DNA of 64,000 bases from Zoogloeaceae bacterium (GCA_024235595.1 JACKMC010000002.1:186001-250000); one strand, 5' to 3'; shown: positions 16,335 to 27,192, numbered from the stretch's first letter. Notes: generated by a model not told the origin, from the sequence alone. Program-made: numbers and translations.

Positions 16335-18541
16335 TTAGTGGCCAACATTGAGGGTGGCCTGCACGTTCACCCCTTGCTGCACCAGCGAGGACATCGCGGA
16401 GTTCTGACTCGACACCATGATGCCCGCACCGTTGGTGAAGCTGCCGGTGATGTTGTTGGACATGTTGAAGGTGCCTGCATTGAGGCTCAGCATGCCGCCT
16501 GCGCCGCCTGCGCCGCCTGCGCCGCCGACTGCGCCGTTGCCGACTCCGCCAACGCCCTGACCACCGTCGTCACCGCCTTCGCCGGTGCCACCTGGCCACC
16601 CGCTCCGCCGGCCGCGCCGACCGCGCCGACTGCGCCATTGCCCGCCGTGGCGCCGCCGTTGCTGGCCATGGTCGAGCTGCCACCGTTGGTGGCACCACCA
16701 TTGCTGGCTGCGCCGCCATTGCCGCCGTTGCCTGCGGTGTTGGTTGCAGTCCCGCCGGCACCGCCGTCACCGGTGGTGTTCTGCGCCTGCCGCCGGCTCC
16801 GCCATTGCCCCGCTGCTGCGTTGCCGGTGCCACCGTTGCCGGTTGCACCCGCGCCGCCCTGGGCCATCGCGCCGGAACTGGTGGCATTGCCGCCCGCGCC
16901 GCCAGCCGCCGCAGCCGCCGCACCGCCGTTGCTGCTCGTGCCGCCCGCGCCGTTGCCGGCCATATTGGTGCCGGTTGCACCGCCAGCGCCAGCAGCGCCC
17001 GCTGCACCAAGGCCCGCGGTGTTGGTGGCCGAGCCTCCGCCCGCACCGCCTGCGCCTGCCGCCGCGCCGCTCCTGCCGGTACCGGTGCCCGCGCCCGCAG
17101 TCGCGGTCGAGGCGGTGCCGCTGGCACTGCCGCCACTGGCGCTCGCCCCGCCGCTCGTTGCCATGCCGCCGGTTCCATCCGCGCTGCCGCCCGCTCCGGC
17201 GGTGCTGGTTCCAGCGGCCATGCCGCTGGAGCCGCCATTGCCCGTAGTGGTGCCGGTGTTGCCGCCGCCGCCATTGCCGCCGCCGGTGGCGCTGTCACCG
17301 GTGGCCGCGCCGCCGTTGCCCTGCGAAGCGGTGCTGCCTCCTTCGCCGCTCGCGCCTCCCGAAGTCGGCCCGGCCATGGCAGTGCTGGTGCCGCCTGCTC
17401 CGCCATCGTTGCCGCTGTTGCCGCCGTAGGCCTTGGTCATAGGTCCTTGCCCGAACTGCCGTCGGCCGACGCGCCAGATGCCGCCCAGCCACCGGAGCCA
17501 TAGCCCTGCCGCCGCCGTTGCCGCCGTCGCCGCCATTGCCGCCGTTGCCGCCTGCTGGCATCCGCGGTCGAGCCGCCATATCCGCCATTTCCGCCGCTGC
17601 CGCCATTGCCGCCGGTGGCATTGCCGGTGTTACCTCCAGCCGCCGGTGGCGTAGCCGGTGTTGCCACCGTTGCCACCGCCGCCGTAGCCGCCGTTGCCGC
17701 CGGAAGCCATACCGCCAGCGCCGCCGTTGGCATTGCCGCCGTTGCCGCCGGAGCCTTCGCCGCCGGAACCGTTACCGCCCTGGCCCATGCCGCCCATGCC
17801 GCCCAAGGCGGTTGCTTCGCCGCCGGAGTTCCGCCGTTGGCGCCGGTGGCGCCTTTGGCAGCGCCGCCGCTGCCGCCGTTGCCGGCAACGGCATCGCCGT
17901 TGCTGGCATTGCCGTTGCTCGCGGCGCGCCGCATTGGCACTGCCATTGGCGGCACTGCCGCCGTAGCCGCCGTTGCCACCATTGCCACCATTGCCGCCAT
18001 TACCCGCGTTGCCGCCGCTGCCGCCTGAACCGTCGCCACCCTGGCCGGCGCCACTGTAACCACCGCCACCGGCGCCTCCGTTGCCACCCATGGCGCCATT
18101 GCTGTTACCGCTGTTGGTCACCATGTTGCCGATGCCGTGGATCTGGTTGTCGGTGACGGTGCCGGAGAGCTTGCTGATCGCCATTGCCTTCGAGGTGTTG
18201 AAAGCATCGGAGAAGCTGCTGGAGGCGCTGCCGCCATTGTTGGCCGCGGCGTTGCCGTAGTCCTGCGCCTTGGCCCAGCCGGCGTTGTCGCGGTTGTTGC
18301 CGGCGCTCTTGTTATTGCCGACATCGTTCTTGGTGGTGTTGTTGGAGTCCACCGTGGCGCTCGAGTACTCGTTGGCATTGGGCCCGTCGCCTTGGGTGTT
18401 CTCTGCGGTTGCGCTCTGGGTCACCGAATCGTTACCCGCACCGCGTCCGGCATCGGAACCATTGACCACCGGGTTGGCGTAGGCCGATGCCGACATGCCG
18501 AAGGCAAGGGCCAGCGCGGATGAGATCAAAGTGAGTTTCAT
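16335..18541 (-). pseudogene. Giant Gly/Asn-rich silk-like secreted protein A (fibre candidate), frameshifted
   Basis: A reading of about 735 codons. The N-terminus is a signal peptide (MKLTLISSALALAFGMSASA) and NPVVNGSDAGRGAGNDS, then a Ser/Asn-rich domain to residue 150 (NANEYSSATVDSNN; SASSSFSDAFNTSKAMAISK). A core of about 500 residues consists of GGN/GGA/GNGG low-complexity repeats. The conserved end is FNMSNNITGSFTNGAGIMVS, then SSLVQQGVNVQATLNVGH. The same ends are found in protein B next door. Several frame changes occur in the repeat (near 17930, 17640, 17450, 16800, 16500). Glycine-rich design with Q/N-rich ends suits a secreted amyloid or silk-like fibre in the FapB/FapC role; sequence homology to those is not shown. 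AAGGAG precedes ATG 18541. Confidence 0.65.
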
Positions 18542-18562
18542 GACTTGTCTCCTTTTCGCCGA

Positions 18563-20756
18563 TCAGTGGCCGACGTTGAGATTGGCTTGCACATTCACGC
18601 TCTGCTGCACCAGCGAGGACATGCCCGAGTTCTGGCTTGAGACGATGATCCCGGCGCCATTGGTGAAGCTGTTGGCGATGCTGTTGGACATGTTGAAGTT
18701 GCCCGCGTCGAGCGCAATCGCGCCGCCCGCACCGCCGGCCGCGCCTGCACCGCCGATTGCACCATTGCCGACTGCCGCAACACCCTGGCCACCGTTGCCA
18801 CCCTGACCGGTGCCACCTTGGCCACCTTGACCGCCTTGGGCGCCGGTTGCACCGGCTGCACCTGCACCGCCCGAGGCGCTGCCATTGGTGGCCTGAGTGC
18901 TGGCGCTGCCGTTGCTGGCGCTGCCATTCGTGGCCATGCCGCCATCCCCGGCTGCACCGCCGGTGTTGGTTGCAGTGCCACCCGCACCGCCATTGCCTGT
19001 GGTGTTGGTCGCCATGCCGCCCGCGCCGCCGTTGCCGACCGCGCCATTGCCGGTGCCGCCGTTGCCGACGGCACCTGCGCCGCCGGTGCCGGTCGCGCCT
19101 GCACTCGATGCGACGCCGCCACCCGCGCCGGCTGCCGCCGCTGCGGTACCGCCTGCGCCGCTGCTGCCGGCTGCGCCTGCACCGCCTGCATTGGCGGCTG
19201 CGGCACCTGCTGCCCCAACTGCGCCGCCTGCGCCGTTACCTGCGGTATTGCTTGCTGCCGCACCTGCCGCGCCCGCTGCGCCGCTGGCACCGGAGCCGCC
19301 GTTGCCACTTCCTGCGCCACCCGAGGCCATCGAACTGGTGGAATCTGCTGCGCCGCCGTTGCCGCTGGCTGCGCCTGAGCTACCCGCGCCCGCGGTGCCT
19401 GCCGCCGCACCGCCTGCGCGCTGCTGCTGCTGTCGGCCGCTACGTTAGCGCCGTTACCACCATTGCCGGTGGTGTTGCCGGTGTTGTTGCCACCGCCATT
19501 GCCGCCAGTGCCGCCATCGCTTCCGGTTCCGCCGTTGCCTTGCGGGCCGGTCATGCCGCCTGCGCCGCTGGCGCCACCGGTGGATGCGCCGGCATCGGCC
19601 GTCGAGGCACCGCCTGCGCCGCCATCGTTCGAGGACCGTCCGCCCGAAGCGAAGGAGCTGCCGCCGGCATAGCCGCCATCAGCATGCGCGAAGGATTTGC
19701 CGTCGCCGCCATAGCCCTTGCCCATGGCGCCGTTGCCACCGTTGCCACCAGCGCCGCCACTGCCGGCCACGGCACTGCCGGTGGTGCCACCGCTGCCGCC
19801 ACTGCCGCCATTGCCGCCGCTGCCACCGGTCGCGTCGGCGGTGGTGCCGCCCGACCCGCCACTCGCGTTACCCGATGCACCGCCGTTGCCCGAGCCCCGG
19901 CGCCGCCCGCTCCGGCGATCGCCTCGCGCCGCCATTGCCGCCGCTGCCCGTGCCGCCTGCACCGCCATAACCCACGCCGCCGGTGCCCTGACCGCCGGTA
20001 CCGCTGCCGCCATTGCCGCCGGTGGCACTGGCATATCCGCTGTTACCACCATTGCGCCGACGGCGTCTTTGGCCTTGCCACCATCGCCGCCGTTTCCTGC
20101 CGCGGCGCTGCCATTGGTGGCGCTGCCGTTTGTTACGGCGCCTGCAGTGGCACTGCCGTTGGAACCGGTGCGCCGCCGCCGCCGCCGGCGCCGCCCGAAC
20201 CACCGGCACCGGCATGGCCGCCATCGCCGCCGCTGCCGCCGCTGCCGTTGCCCCCGGCAGCGTTTCCGCCGGTACCGTTGCCGCCTGCGCCGCCCGAACC
20301 GCCACTGGCGCCGTCGGCGTTGCCTGTGTTGGATACGGCGTTTCCGATACCCCAGATCTGGTTATTGGTTACCGAGCCCTCGAGCTTGCTTACGGCCACC
20401 GCCTTGTTTTCGTTGAAGGCATTGCTGAAGCTGCTGCTTGCCGAACCGCCGTTGTTGGCGGCGGCGTTGCCATAATCGGTCGCCTTGGCCCAGCCTTCGT
20501 TGTCACGGTTGTCGCCGCTGCTCTTGTTGTTGCCGACGTCGGTCTTGGCGCGGTTGTCGGAGCCGACCTTGACCGATGAATATTCGTTTGCGTTCGGTCC
20601 GTTCCCTTGGCTCGATGTCGCCGTTGCCGTCTGGTCGACGGTGTCGTTGCCGGCGCCTTGTCCGGCATGCTCGCCATTGACCACCGGGTTTGCAAAGGCA
20701 GCGCCGGACATGCCGAAGGCCACCGCCAGTGCTGTCGAGATAAGCGTGAGTCTCAT
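18563..20756 (-). pseudogene. Giant Gly/Asn-rich silk-like secreted protein B (fibre candidate), frameshifted
   Basis: A paralogue of protein A and first gene of the operon. Signal peptide MRLTLISTALAVAFGMSGAA, then NPVVNGEHAGQGAGNDTV, NANEYSSVKVGSDNRAKTDV and SASSSFSNAFNENKAVAVSK. The repetitive core is rich in GGSGGAGGNG, GGNGGNG and SNGSAS blocks. The end is FNMSNSIANSFTNGAGIIVS, then SSLVQQSVNVQANLNVGH. About 730 codons; frames change near 20160, 19930 and 19400. GGGAG lies 6 nt before ATG 20756. The sigma-54 promoter at 20814-20828 lies just upstream and the next gene starts 21 nt after its stop, so A and B are co-expressed. Likely the major subunit of an extracellular fibre. Confidence 0.65.
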
Positions 20757-21654
20757 CGTTGTCTCCCATTAACGTGAGCTCCGACGAAGGTCGGCTCTCC
20801 GCTCACTCTTAGCGCAAGTTGCAGGCCAGCCCCGTGATGAATAGGTAAGTGGTTGAATTAAAAAGTGAAAAAATGTTTCATTATTTGTTGCTGGCCGCCG
20901 TTGCGGATCGAAGTGATCCAGAAGTTGAACACTTCGCAGGCGCAGCATTATTTGATTGCAATGCAACATTTGATTAAAAATTACTAAAAATCATAGAGAT
21001 AGAGCCTCGATGCGGGTCCGGATGGGAGGTGTTCGAGAAATGACACACTTTTTGGGTGGGCCTGGATTGCGCATCGGCGACGCCTCGCGGTCGCCTGATT
21101 TGTCGACCAAGTTATTGAACTTGAACGAATTTTAAGGTTCTTCGAGACGCCGGCGGGGCTGGTGGGGGGCGAGATGTAAATTCGCGTAGTCGACATGCCA
21201 ACGGCGAGCGCAAGCGATGAAGCCACGCCTTGTTATTGCCAGGCCCCCGCGCGTGCCAGCTTCAAGGGGGTATGCAGGCTCGCCGCTGGCGATATCGATT
21301 CTTGCACTGACGGTGAGTATCGCGTCATCCGCGCAGCGAGACCAGGCTGCCGCGCGTGGCGCGGCCGGTGGCTCCCGAGTCCCATGCACCGGAATGGTGC
21401 GTGGCGGTGTCGGCCATTTGGTTTACGGTACGGCATTCAGTTCGCAAAACCAACGCGGTAGCCGGCTGTTCGAAGCGCAGCCAGTTCGCAGGGCGGCAAG
21501 CCCGGCACGGGCCGACGCGGGTCGTGCGGTTGCTTCGGTGTGTTGGTGAAGGTTTCGCAGTAGCGTCGATTGTGCGCTGCCGGGGCGGGAACGCTAATTG
21601 CTTGATCACAGCTCCAATGCGAGCCCAACCTCCAATTCGAGCACCCCGGCAGCT
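20757..21654. other. Long regulatory/gene-poor region upstream of the fibre operon
   Basis: About 900 nt. The part next to the fibre operon (20840-21000) is clearly AT-richer than the surroundings, as expected for an activator-controlled sigma-54 promoter, and holds an inverted repeat GAAGTG (20911-20916) / CACTTC (20931-20936), a candidate enhancer site. From 21130 to 21650 several short frames exist on both strands. One (21217-21549, plus) has a hydrophobic start but no family features. I do not call a gene here. Confidence 0.4.
20814..20828 (-). promoter_or_regulatory. Sigma-54 promoter for the fibre operon
   Basis: On the minus strand TGGCCTGCAACTTGC matches the -24/-12 consensus (TGGC, 7 nt, TTGC) with exact spacing. 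The predicted start near 20802 leaves a leader of about 46 nt before ATG 20756. A sigma-54 activator gene lies in the same locus. Confidence 0.7.
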
Positions 21655-24600
21655 ATGAATGCGCCGCGCCCGTTCGAGCAGCCTGCGCCGCCCGCCACCC
21701 AGCGGGTGGTCAAGGTGCGCCGCGACTACAACACCTGGGTCGCCCGCGAGACGCTGGAAGACTATGCGCTGCGCTTCACGCCGCGCAGCTTCCGCAAGTG
21801 GTCGGAGTTGCGGGTGGCCAACACCGCCTTTGGCGCGGCGTCCTTTTTGGTGCTCGAGGCGGTGGGGGCGACGCTGCTGGTGGACTACGGCTTCATCAAT
21901 GCCTTCTGGGCGATCCTGGCCACTGGCCTGATCATCTTCCTGGCGGGCCTGCCAGTGAGCCTGTATGCGGCGCGCTACGGGGGTGGACATGGACTTGCTG
22001 ACCCGCGGTGCGGGTTTCGGCTACATCGGCTCGACGCTTACTTCGCTGATCTACGCGAGCTTCACCTTCATCTTTTTCGCGCTCGAGGCCGCCATCATGG
22101 CCTACGCGCTCGATCTCGCCTTCGACATCCCGCCGGCCTGGGGCTACCTCATCTGCGCGCTGGTGGTGATTCCGCTGGTGATGCACGGGGTCACCGCGAT
22201 CAGCCGCCTGCAGACGCTCACCCAGCCGCTGTGGCTGGTGATGCTGGTGGTGCCCTACATCTACGTATTGCGCGAGAACCCCGACGTGCTCGCGGGATTG
22301 ATGGCCTACGGCGGCCAGGATGGCCGCGGCACGCAGTTCGACCTCAACCTCTTCGGCGCGGCGGTCACCGTTGGCGTGGCGCTGATCACCCAGATGGGCG
22401 AGCAGGCCGACTACCTGCGCTTCATGCCGGAGCGCACCGCGCGCGCGCCGCGGGCGGTGGCTCGCCGGGGTGCTCATCGGCGGACCTGGCTGGGTGGTGC
22501 CCGGGGTGCTCAAGATGCTCGGCGGGGCGCTGCTCGCGTGGCTGGCGATTCGCAACTCGGTGCCGGTGGATCGCGCGGTCGATCCCAACCAGATGTATCT
22601 GGTCGCGTGGGAGTACGTGTTTCCGAACCTCGGCTGGGCGATCGCCGCCACGGCGCTGTTCGTGCTTGTCTCGCAGCTCAAGATCAACGTCACCAACGCC
22701 TATGCCGGCTCGCTGGCGTGGTCGAACTTTTTCGCGCGGCTCACCCACAGCCATCCGGGGCGGGTGGTGTGGGTGGTGTTCAATACCCTGATCGCGCTGA
22801 TGCTGATGGAACTCGATGTGTTCCAGGCGCTCGGCAAGGTCTTGGGGCTCTACTCGAACATCGCGATCTCCTGGATGATGGCGGTGGTCGCCGACCTGGT
22901 GATCAACAAGCCGCTGGGCCTGTCGCCGCCCGGTATCGAATTCAAGCGCGCCCACCTCTACGACATCAATCCGGTCGGGGTGGGGGCAATGGGCATCGCC
23001 TCGGCGCTTTCGGTGGCGGCCTATTTCGGTGCCTTCGGCGTGGCGGCGCAGTCGTTCTCGGCGCTGATCGCGCTGCTCACCGCCTTCGTGGTCTCGCCGT
23101 TGATCGCCTGGGCGACCCGCGGGCGCTACTACATCGCGCGTCAGTCCGAGCCGGGGCGGGGGTGCAGCGCTGCGTGATCTGCGAGCGCAGCTACGAAGCC
23201 GACGACATGGCGCGCTGCCCGGCCTACCAGGGCAGCATCTGTTCGCTGTGCTGCTCGCTCGATGCGCGCTGCAATGACCTGTGCAAGCCCGAAGCAAGTC
23301 TTTCGGCACAGTGGAGCCGGGCGATGCAGTACCTGCTGCCGCGCCGGGCATGGCCATTCATCGATTCGGGGCTGGGGCACTACCTGTTGCTGATGGCCGT
23401 GGTGCTGCCCTTCCTGGCACTGTTGCTGGGTCTTTTCTACTATCACCAGTTCAGGGTCTTCGGCGATGCCGCGGTGGCGCTCACGCCGGCACTCAAGCTC
23501 AGCTTCCTGAAGGCCTACGCCGTGCTCACCTTGCTTGCTTGGGGGGGTGGTGGTGTGGTGGATGGTGCTGACCCACAAGAGTCGCCAGGTTGCCCAACAG
23601 GAATCGAACCGCCAGACCCACCTGCTGATGCGCGAGATCGCCTCGCACAAACGCACCGACGAGCAGTTGCAGAAGGCCAAGCAGACCGCCGAGCTCGCCA
23701 ACCAGGCGAAGAGTCGCTATATCACCGCGATCAGTCACGAACTGCGCACGCCGCTCAATTCCATCCTCGGCTATGCGCAGATCCTCGATGGCGATGCCTC
23801 CATCCCCGTGCATCGGCGGCAGGCGATCAATGTCATCCGGCGCAGCGGCGACCTGCTTGCTGTCGCTCATCGAGGGCACGCTCGACATCGCGCGCATCGA
23901 GGGCGGAAAGCTGACCCTCGAGGTCCGGCCGCTCGACTTCGAGGACTTCCTGCAGCAGGTCGTCGGCATGATCGAGCCGCAGGCGCGGGCGCGGGGCCTG
24001 GTGTTCGAATTCCGCCCCGAGGGCGAGCTGCCGGCGGTGGTGCGCGTCGACGAGAAGCGGCTGCGCCAGGTGCTGATCAATGTGTTGGGCAATGCGGTCA
24101 AGTTTACCCAGAGCGGGTCGGTGACGATGCGGGTGCGCCATGCTCGCGAGATGGCGACCTTCGAGATCGAGGACACCGGCCCGGGCATCACCGAAGCCGA
24201 GATGCAGCGCATCTTCGAGCCCTTCGCGCGCGGCTCCGCCGCCCAGCATGCGGCCGGCGCGGGCCTGGGCCTGACCATCAGCCGGATGTTCGTCGATGTG
24301 ATGGGCGGACAGCTCGAGGTCGATAGCACGCCAGGCACGGGCTCGATCTTTCGCATTCGCCTGTTCCTGCCGCACCTGCACTCGGCCGAGGCTGCGCGCG
24401 TCCTGCCCAGGGTGGAGCGCATCGCTTACCGGGGGCCGCGGCGACGCATCCTGGTGGTGGATAACGAGCGGGTGGATCGCGAGCTGCTGGTCAACGTGCT
24501 GGTGCCGCTGGGCTTCGAGGTGGGGAGGCCGAATCCGGCCAGCAATGCCTCGGGATGGTGGCCGATTTTCGACCGGAGGTGATCTTCATGGACCTCGCCA

Positions 24601-25076
24601 TGCCGGGCATCGACGGATGGGAGACGATACGGCGCATTCGCCGCGACGGCCTTTGCCATGCGCATGTCGCGGTGATCTCGGCCAATGCCTTCGACAAGGG
24701 GCTGGACAACGACGTGGTTTTGCCGGCCGAGGATTTCATCCTCAAGCCGGTCAAGGTGAGCGCGCTGCTCGACTGGCTCGGCCAGCGCCTGTCACTCGAG
24801 TGGGTGATTCGCGGCGCGGCCTCGGCGAGCCCTGCCGACGTCCCGGCCGCGAGGCAGGCGCCGGCGGCGTTGTGCTACCCGGCGCAGGCCGAGCTCGAGG
24901 CGCTTGCCGCGCTGGTCGACACCGGCTATGTGCGCGGCATCCAGAAACGGCTCGACGAGATCGAGGCGCGGGATCCGGACAGTACGGACTTCGTGGCGAT
25001 GGTGCGCGACCTGGCCAGCGGCTTTCAGCTGGATGCGATCAAGAGCCTCATCATCGAACGAGGACGCGATGACTGA
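21655..25076 (+). pseudogene. NCS1-type permease fused to hybrid histidine kinase, six one-base frameshifts
   Basis: Read through, a protein of about 1,140 residues. The N-terminal ~480 residues are a purine/cytosine/hydantoin (NCS1) permease-like domain with about 12 helices (GAGFGYIGSTLTSLIYASFT; ITQMGEQADYLRFMPER; INVTNAYAGSLAWSNFF). A cysteine cluster follows (CVICERSYEADDMARCP...ICSLCCSLDARCNDLC), then two helices, a coiled coil and a kinase core: H-box SHELRTPLNSILGYAQIL, N-box NVLGNAVKF, DTGPGITEAEM, GLGLTIS. A receiver domain (VIFMDLAMPGIDGWE) and a helical tail complete it. Transporter-kinases of this type (compare CbrA) couple a transport-like sensor to signalling. Breaks near 21980, 22450, 23160, 23550, 23860 and 24520 are mostly in G runs. 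Its stop overlaps the regulator start by 8 nt. Confidence 0.75.
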
Positions 25077-26014
25077 ACGAATGCTTCCGGAGGCCGACGT
25101 GGTGCTGATCGTCGACGATGTGCCGGACAACCTCGCGGTGCTGCACGACGCTCTCGATGAATCGGGTTTCACCGTGCTCGTCGCCACCAATGGGGAGAGT
25201 GCGCTGGCGCGGGCGAGGCAGAGCCTGCCCGACGTGATCCTGCTAGACGCGGTGATGCCCGGCATGGACGGATTCGAAGTCGCTCGCCGGCTCAAGGCCG
25301 ACTATACGACACAGCAGATTCCGATCCTCTTCATGACCGGGCTGACCGAGACCGAGCATGTGGTGAACGCCTTCGAGTCGGGTGGTGCCGACTATGTGAC
25401 CAAGCCGATTCGCCCCCGCGAGGTGCTCGCCCGCATCAACGCCCATCTGCACAGCGCACGCCTGACCAAGCAGGCGCGCAGCGCGCTCGACGCCTTTGGC
25501 CAGGCCACGCTGGCGATGCGCATTTCCGACGGTCGCCTGATGTCAGACGCCGCTGGCGAGGAAACTGCTCGAGGAGTTCGCCGGCACGCAGGACGACATC
25601 GCGCCACGTGGCCTGCGCAACTGGATCGAGGGCGCCGCGGCAGCCCGCGCAGACGGTCGCGACAGCTTGCCGCTGTCGCTCACCCGCGGTGCGCGGCGGC
25701 TCATCGTCACGCTGCACAACCGCACTCCCGAGGGCGAGTGGCTGATCGGCATGCGCGAGGAATCGGACGAGGCGGCGATCGAGGCGCTGGGACATGCCTT
25801 CCAGCTCACCGGGCGCGAGGCGGAGGTGCTCTACTGGGTGATCAAGGGCAAGACCAACAAGGACATCGGCGAAATCCTCGGGACCAGCCCGCGCACGGTG
25901 CATAAGCATCTTGAACACGTCTTCGAGAAGCTCGGCGTGGAAACCCGTACCGCCGCGGCGGCGCTGGCGATGAACAAGGTGAGGGTCGGCGGCGCCCCCC
26001 ACGGCGCCGATTGA
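25069..26014 (+). CDS. Response regulator, receiver plus LuxR-type HTH, one frameshift
   Basis: The N-terminal receiver domain has the acidic pair in VLIVDDVPDN, phospho-Asp in VILLDAVMPGMDGFEV and Lys in YVTKPIRPRE. A middle linker follows, then a C-terminal LuxR/GerE HTH (LTGREAEVLYWVIKGKTNKD, then ILGTSPRTVHKHLEHVFEKL). The frame changes near 25545, after which QTPLARKLLEEFAG continues the protein, so the gene is otherwise whole at about 314 residues. It overlaps the permease-kinase gene by 8 nt and is surely its partner. Target genes are unknown. Confidence 0.8.
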
Positions 26015-26030
26015 AGCGGCAGCGCGGACT

Positions 26031-27080
26031 TCAGCAGACGGTCTCGGCCCGGACCGCGGCGGCAGGCAGTGCGAGGCTGCCGAAGAGATCGCGCGGGTCG
26101 GCAAGCTCGGGGACGAGCTCGATCTCCCGGCCGATCGATTCGTCGCAGGCAAGCTGGTAGAAGTAGCGCAGGGTCGAGAAATCCTCGAGCGCGAAACCCA
26201 CAGAGTCGAAAAGCGTGACTTCCTCGGCCGTGCGCCGCCCGGGCGCCTTGCCCGCGAGTACCTGCCAAAGCTCGGTTACCGGGAAGTCGTCGCCCATCTG
26301 CTGGATTTCGCCCTCGATGCGGCTCTGCGCCTCGTACTCAACCACCACGCGCGCGCGCTCGACGATCGCCGGGTCGATCTCGGTCTTGCCCGGGCAGTCG
26401 CCGCCGATCGCGTTGATATGCATGCCGGGCTCGATCATCCCCGGACGCAGGATGGTGGCGTGCGTCTTGTCGGCGGTCACCGTGGTGACGATGTCGGCGC
26501 CGCTGGCCGCCTCCTCGGCGCTGCCGGCGAGCGTGAGCCTGAGGCCGCTGACCGATGCCAGGTTGCGGCGCAGCTTTGCCGAGGCAACCGGGTCGACGTC
26601 GAAGGCGCGAATCTCCTTGATGCCCAACATGCGGTGGAAAGCCAGCACCTGGAACTCGCTCTGGCAGCCGTTGCCGATGATCGCCATGCTTCGTGCGTCG
26701 GCTCGCGCCATCGCCTTGGCGGCCAGCGCCGAGGTGGCGGCGGTGCGCATCGCGGTGGCGAGCGTCATGTCGCATAGCAGCAGCGGGTAGCCGGTGGCGA
26801 CCTCGGCCAGTACGCCGAAGGCCATCACGGTGAGTTTGCCGTGACGCTGGTTGCGCGGATGCCCATTCACGTACTTGAAGCCATAATGGGTGCCATCCGA
26901 GGCGGGCATCAGTTCGATCACGCCGACGCTAGAATGGCTGGCAAGGCGAGGGCATTTGTCGAAGTCCTGCCAGCGCAGGAAGTCTTGGCGGATGAAGGCG
27001 GCGAGTTGCTCCAGGGTCTCTTCGATACCTCGCGCCTGCACCAGTCGTCGAATGTCGCGGATGTCGAGATAACGGGTCAT
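26031..27080 (-). CDS. ocd: Ornithine cyclodeaminase family protein
   Basis: A 349-aa protein of the ornithine cyclodeaminase/mu-crystallin family, an NAD-dependent enzyme that turns L-ornithine into proline and ammonia. The Rossmann part carries SMAIIGNGCQSEFQVLAFHR and IRAFDVDPVASAKLRRN; the catalytic region has INAIGGDCPGKTEIDP with the family Asp. Length fits the ~350-residue ocd enzymes. ATG 27080 (MTRYLDIRDIRRLV) has GGAGCAGCCCC upstream and is preferred over a start 48 nt earlier. It is divergent from an Lrp-type regulator with a 112-nt gap, a usual pairing for amino-acid catabolism. Exact substrate is inferred from family. Confidence 0.85.
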   Translation of the reverse strand: MTRYLDIRDIRRLVQARGIEETLEQLAAFIRQDFLRWQDFDKCPRLASHSSVGVIELMPASDGTHYGFKYVNGHPRNQRHGKLTVMAFGVLAEVATGYPLLLCDMTLATAMRTAATSALAAKAMARADARSMAIIGNGCQSEFQVLAFHRMLGIKEIRAFDVDPVASAKLRRNLASVSGLRLTLAGSAEEAASGADIVTTVTADKTHATILRPGMIEPGMHINAIGGDCPGKTEIDPAIVERARVVVEYEAQSRIEGEIQQMGDDFPVTELWQVLAGKAPGRRTAEEVTLFDSVGFALEDFSTLRYFYQLACDESIGREIELVPELADPRDLFGSLALPAAAVRAETVC

Positions 27081-27192
27081 GGGGCTGCTCCTTGTCGGGA
27101 CCTCAAGCTCAGACCATTGTCGACGCATGACGGTTTAGCGAACAGCATGAATACAGTCTAGAACGCAGTGTAAATTGCGCATTTCGACAGAC

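Noticed and set aside
16480..20300. Possible CRISPR-like or tandem repeat array
   Set aside because: The periodicity is short and codon-based (GGN), with no constant repeat-spacer structure.
16020..20475. Long plus-strand open frames rich in Pro, Arg and Cys across the fibre genes
   Set aside because: They are antisense images of GGN repeats (GCC/CCG-rich), have no ribosome binding site or domain, and the minus strand shows signal peptides and conserved ends.
20840..21000. IHF site in the AT-rich region before the fibre operon
   Set aside because: The closest words miss the WATCAA-N4-TTR spacing by one base, so I do not call it.
21217..21549. Possible secreted protein of 110 residues with a hydrophobic start
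   Set aside because: Overlapping frames on both strands look equally plausible, there is no ribosome binding site and composition is that of non-coding DNA. Not strong enough to call.
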